DNA of 6,100 nucleotides, from positions 8,364-14,463 of the forward strand of contig QQSG01000001.1 in assembly GCA_003602665.1 (NCBI GenBank), read 5' to 3'. This DNA comes from Candidatus Poseidoniales archaeon. Lineage in GTDB: Archaea; Thermoplasmatota; Poseidoniia; Poseidoniales; Poseidoniaceae. This document shows positions 4,933 to 6,100 of this stretch, piece after piece. The notes beneath the pieces are model-generated. The model was given only the letters and a program-made list of their open reading frames with translations. It was not told the origin of the DNA and did no database searches. Both the position numbers and the translations under genes were made by a program. Position 1 is the first letter of the stretch, and each line of letters begins with the position of its first letter.

Positions 4933-6100
4933 TCAGAAACATGAAGCAAAAAGAGCACTTTCTGAGGGGTTTGAATAGATTTGGAGTGGTAAAACTGGCG
5001 TTCCGTCAGACCATTTCCCCATGTCGGAAAGCAAAGGAGTATTGACAAGATTTGCATAGGCGAAATCTGCAGTGTTTAGATCTCCTCGGCTATGGGCAAC
5101 AACCCAATCCGCTTGTGCATCAATTCTACGATACATCGCCCAATCAGCAAGAGTATCGTGGGCTTCATTTGCAGGAAGATAATGTGTTGCAACCAAGCGA
5201 GGGAATCCATATCGATCACTCGGTATGTAGATGAGTAATGTATGATTATCATCCACTGAATCGAACAAATCGATGTGGTGCGCACTTTCACATTTACTAA
5301 CTGTCATATCATCTTCGCTTATGACAAGATGAACAAGAGTATTCTCTGGTAAGGTTGTGAAGTTAGGCAACCATTCCTCTTGTACAGGTCTTGCTGCTGC
5401 CATTTCCGTGTCAACTACGAGCGTTTGATTACCCCATTGCTTATTCTGTGCCATCTGCAATACCTGTAGAGAATATGCACCTCCTAAGCTGTGGCCACCT
5501 ATCCACAAATGCTGTGGGAGAATCTTCATGTCCCCTAATGTTTGATTGACAACCTCGTCCCTTGTTGTATCATCTATTCGTTCCTGAAGTAAATCCATAG
5601 CGGACTGAAGGGCATGCATTCTCGGTACATGATGCGGCCAATTTGACATTCCATCTTCCTTTACGAGTGTAAACGTTTCAGCCTCATCAGGACGAACATC
5701 AGTTGGATATTGGATATAGGCTACAGCCATGCCTTTTCCTACTAAGTGATCTATCCAATCTGTGTAAGAATCGATAGATGGGTTCTTGAAGGCATGGAGA
5801 AGAATTGCTAGTGGTACACCTTCGATACCAGGGTCATCAGGGAGTTGGGGTAGATGAAGATAAACCGAGAAATCAATATCTTCTTCTGTTGGTCCTTGGA
5901 TCTCAGAAACAAGTTCTGGAATAGGATAGAGGTATTGAAGGCGAACCGAATCAAATGGTCCGGCTTGTGCTCCATAGCCCATTGTTGGAGCTTCCGGTGG
6001 AGAAGGAGCTATACCAATCAGAGCAGGTATTCCTGGCATGACAAGCCATGCAGCAAAGAAGATTGTACACAAATGAAGGATTGTGTAGGTATTCTCGGTT
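4933..6100 (-). CDS. Exported or membrane-anchored alpha/beta hydrolase, 5' end outside window
   Basis: Alpha/beta-hydrolase-fold enzyme, probably an esterase or lipase-like protein acting outside the cytoplasm; substrate unknown. The frame stays open to the right edge. The first start-like codon is TTG at 6072, but the residues before it (TENTYTILH) continue sensibly, so the true start is probably beyond the window. Numbering from that TTG: hydrophobic segment 2-22 (a signal anchor or signal peptide) followed by a Pro-rich stretch 22-30; a strand and oxyanion loop LAILLHAF at 88-95; nucleophile elbow GGHSLGG at 192-198 with Ser195 (5488-5490); acid candidates Asp254/Asp255 in ISEDDMT; His297 (5182-5184) in ATHYLP. 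Serine, acid and histidine come in the right order, so activity is plausible. NQT at 177 and 215 and NFT at 237 are N-glycosylation sequons that would matter only if exported in an archaeon. The stop at 4933-4935 is 36 bases before the MerT-like gene. It could also be a dienelactone-hydrolase-like or PET-hydrolase-like member; I cannot assign the subfamily. Confidence 0.8.
   Translation of the reverse strand, partial: TENTYTILHLCTIFFAAWLVMPGIPALIGIAPSPPEAPTMGYGAQAGPFDSVRLQYLYPIPELVSEIQGPTEEDIDFSVYLHLPQLPDDPGIEGVPLAILLHAFKNPSIDSYTDWIDHLVGKGMAVAYIQYPTDVRPDEAETFTLVKEDGMSNWPHHVPRMHALQSAMDLLQERIDDTTRDEVVNQTLGDMKILPQHLWIGGHSLGGAYSLQVLQMAQNKQWGNQTLVVDTEMAAARPVQEEWLPNFTTLPENTLVHLVISEDDMTVSKCESAHHIDLFDSVDDNHTLLIYIPSDRYGFPRLVATHYLPANEAHDTLADWAMYRRIDAQADWVVAHSRGDLNTADFAYANLVNTPLLSDMGKWSDGTPVLPLQIYSNPSESALFASCF

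Overview
The window suggests a mid-GC (roughly 45% by eye) prokaryote from a compact genome. It carries the 3' end of a lipid/polyketide synthase locus transcribed to the right, which meets a two-gene operon transcribed to the left. No rRNA, tRNA, mobile element or CRISPR array is visible. I cannot settle the host from sequence alone. The short spacers, a GGTGAT ribosome binding site, an exported N-terminally anchored hydrolase and the general look of the proteins make me lean weakly to a marine planktonic prokaryote, possibly a Marine Group II (Poseidoniales) archaeon. A marine bacterium is fully possible.

Left part (1-3700): the C-terminal 1,232 residues of a giant multidomain protein whose reading frame is still open at the left edge. 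In order it shows a Pro/Ala linker, three tandem acyl carrier protein (ACP) domains joined by Pro-rich linkers, a structural (degenerate) ketoreductase half, a catalytic ketoreductase (KR) with a full K-S-Y-N tetrad, and a hotdog dehydratase (DH). This is the C-terminal order of PfaA-type subunits of polyunsaturated fatty acid (PUFA) synthases and related iterative type I lipid synthases. The ketosynthase and acyltransferase are expected just outside the window.

A Sfp-type phosphopantetheinyl transferase (3711-4472) follows after 10 bases, with its ribosome binding site beside the stop codon of the synthase. It would supply the phosphopantetheine arm for the ACPs, as PfaE does. The striking point is that all three ACPs have threonine, not serine, at the attachment position (G-I-D-T), each with a different Thr codon. 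The DH also has Glu where the second catalytic Asp is usual.

Right part (4474-6100, minus strand): an N-terminally membrane-anchored or secreted alpha/beta hydrolase, open at the right edge, followed after 36 bases by a small three-helix membrane protein with a Cys-Cys pair in helix 1, resembling MerT. The stop codons of this operon and of the transferase are one base apart, and no classical terminator lies between them. There is no clear functional link between the two operons.
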